A stretch of 7,505 nucleotides of DNA from Savagea sp. (GTDB lineage: Bacteria; Bacillota; Bacilli; Bacillales_A; Planococcaceae). The translations under genes were made by a program, and so were the position numbers. Positions 6,351 through 7,505 of the stretch are shown piece after piece. The notes beneath the pieces are model-generated. The model was not told where the DNA came from and did not search any database. It worked only from the letters and a program-made list of their open reading frames with translations. How positions within the stretch are numbered: the first letter of the stretch is position 1; every line of letters begins with the position of its first letter. Location: assembly GCA_030146155.1 (NCBI GenBank), contig JASLCF010000045.1:1-7505 (forward strand), written 5' to 3'.

Positions 6351-7505
6351 ATGGAAAACCAAAATCATTTTTTTGAGATGACACAAGAAGTTGTGAAAGA
6401 ATCAGTAAAAAAATTAGGTTATTCTGAATCAATGGTTGATTTGTTACAGCATCCTTTGCGGATGATTGAAGTCAGAATACCTGTTCAAATGGATGATGGG
6501 AAGAGAAAGTATTTTACAGCTTATCGTGCACAACATAATGATGCTGTAGGACCTTTTAAAGGAGGAATCCGATTCTTTCCATATGTAAATCCTGATGAAG
6601 TAAAAGCAGAGGCTATTTGGATGACTGTAAAATCAGGCGTATTAGATTTACCATTTGGCGGATCGCAGGGAGCGGTAGTCTGTGATCCAAGAGAATTATC
6701 AACAAATGAACTTGAGCGTTTGAGTAGAGGCTATATTCGTGCAATCAAAGATTGGCTTGGGCCTTTGCAAGATATTCCTGCTACAGATATTTATACCAAT
6801 GCCCAAACAATGGCCTGGATGTTAGATGAATATAATGTTCTCCAACGTTCACATGAAATGGCATTTATCTCAGGTAAACCAGCAATTTTAGGTGGATTAC
6901 AAGGGAGAGAGAAAGCGACAGCGATTGGTGTGACTTGTATGGTCAACCAAGCTATTGCCAAACAACAGTTATCAATGGATGGCTTAAAAGTAATCATCCT
7001 AGGATTTGGTAATGTGGGTAGCCATGTTGCTAAACAGTTGAATGAACTTGGTGCAACGGTAGTAGGGATATCAGATGCTCATGGCGCGTTGTATGATGAA
7101 TCAGGTTTAGATGTAGAGTATTTGTTAGACCGTAGAGACAGTTTTGGTACAGTAACAACTTTATTTGATGAAGTAATAACGAATGAAGAATTGTTACAAA
7201 AGCCGTCAGATGTTTTAATACCCGCTAATTTAGCAGAGCCAATCGAAAAAGAGATTGCAAAAGGTATTCAAGCTTCTATAGTCATTGAAGTAACCGCTCA
7301 ACCATTTACTGAAGAAGCATCTTTTTATTTAGAGGATTTAGGAAAGTTAATTATTCCAGAAGTACTTTCCAGTGCAGGAGGATTGACTGCTTCTTACTAT
7401 GAATGGATTCAAAATCGAACGGGTGACCAGTTGACAGAAATTGAACTCGTGAACAAAATTGAACAGAAAATGACTCAAGCGTTTGATGAAGTAGTTGAGT
7501 TTGCA
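6351..7505 (+). CDS. Glutamate dehydrogenase family protein with altered catalytic Lys (3' end off window)
   Basis: Open for 385 codons from ATG 6351 to the window end. RocG/GudB homologues are about 424-426 residues, so roughly the last 40 are missing. AAAAGAGG lies 10 bases upstream. N-terminal substrate domain: YRAQHNDAVGPFKGGIRF (58-75, Lys70) and MTVKSG (91-96, Lys94). Dinucleotide fold: GFGNVG (218-223), and YLLDRRDSFGTVT as in RocG. Where active enzymes read GGGKGG with the catalytic lysine, this protein reads GGSQGA (103-108), placing Gln106 at that position. Asp146 in PATDI is retained. The usual EAANGP reads EVTAQP (313-318), and PTKGGIRFHP reads PFKGGIRFFP. The canonical reaction is glutamate to 2-oxoglutarate plus ammonia, which would complete the ornithine route. 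The lysine loss makes that doubtful here, so I give no symbol; a regulatory or otherwise altered role is possible. Arginine codons are less biased (5 of 14 CGT) than in rocA. Confidence 0.88.
   Translation, partial: MENQNHFFEMTQEVVKESVKKLGYSESMVDLLQHPLRMIEVRIPVQMDDGKRKYFTAYRAQHNDAVGPFKGGIRFFPYVNPDEVKAEAIWMTVKSGVLDLPFGGSQGAVVCDPRELSTNELERLSRGYIRAIKDWLGPLQDIPATDIYTNAQTMAWMLDEYNVLQRSHEMAFISGKPAILGGLQGREKATAIGVTCMVNQAIAKQQLSMDGLKVIILGFGNVGSHVAKQLNELGATVVGISDAHGALYDESGLDVEYLLDRRDSFGTVTTLFDEVITNEELLQKPSDVLIPANLAEPIEKEIAKGIQASIVIEVTAQPFTEEASFYLEDLGKLIIPEVLSSAGGLTASYYEWIQNRTGDQLTEIELVNKIEQKMTQAFDEVVEFA

Overview
This window looks like the chromosome of a low-GC Firmicute of the order Bacillales. AT-rich intergenic DNA, strong AGGAGG-type ribosome binding sites, a PatB / DUF1871 / YugI-type S1 neighbourhood and a complete arginine-ornithine (roc) catabolic locus all point that way. 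A Planococcaceae-like genus is a guess; nothing in the window fixes the genus. No mobile element, tRNA, rRNA or CRISPR array is visible, and there is no gene-free stretch longer than about 120 bases.

Left part (1-2013). A nearly complete PatB/MalY-type PLP C-S lyase gene runs leftward off the window. It is divergent from a small DUF1871 gene, which is followed by a separately promoted small S1-domain RNA-binding protein gene (YugI/GSP13/CvfD type). A bidirectional hairpin terminator, built from the overlapping ends of the two convergent genes, separates this block from the roc locus.

Right part (2029-7505). A RocR-type regulator gene (minus strand) is divergent from rocA (1-pyrroline-5-carboxylate dehydrogenase), rocD (ornithine aminotransferase) and a glutamate dehydrogenase family gene cut by the window end. 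RocD turns ornithine into glutamate semialdehyde/P5C, RocA oxidises this to glutamate, and a glutamate dehydrogenase would normally feed the carbon into 2-oxoglutarate.

Two things depart from the textbook system. First, the RocR homologue keeps its PAS domain, Walker A motif and Fis-type HTH. It has lost the sigma-54-contacting GAFTGA loop, the Walker B DE pair, the sensor I Asn and the arginine-finger region. The rocR-rocA intergenic region correspondingly has no -24/-12 promoter. It carries two copies of one palindrome, ATGCAA-N7-TTGCAT, 43 bp apart and interleaved with sigma-A-like promoter elements in both directions. This suggests a former sigma-54 activator rewired as a conventional repressor or sigma-A regulator. 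Second, the glutamate dehydrogenase homologue has Gln in place of the catalytic Lys of the GGGKGG motif, plus other changes at conserved positions, so it may be a pseudoenzyme or regulator.

Family assignments come from reading the translations against remembered family sequences. No database search or structure prediction was run.
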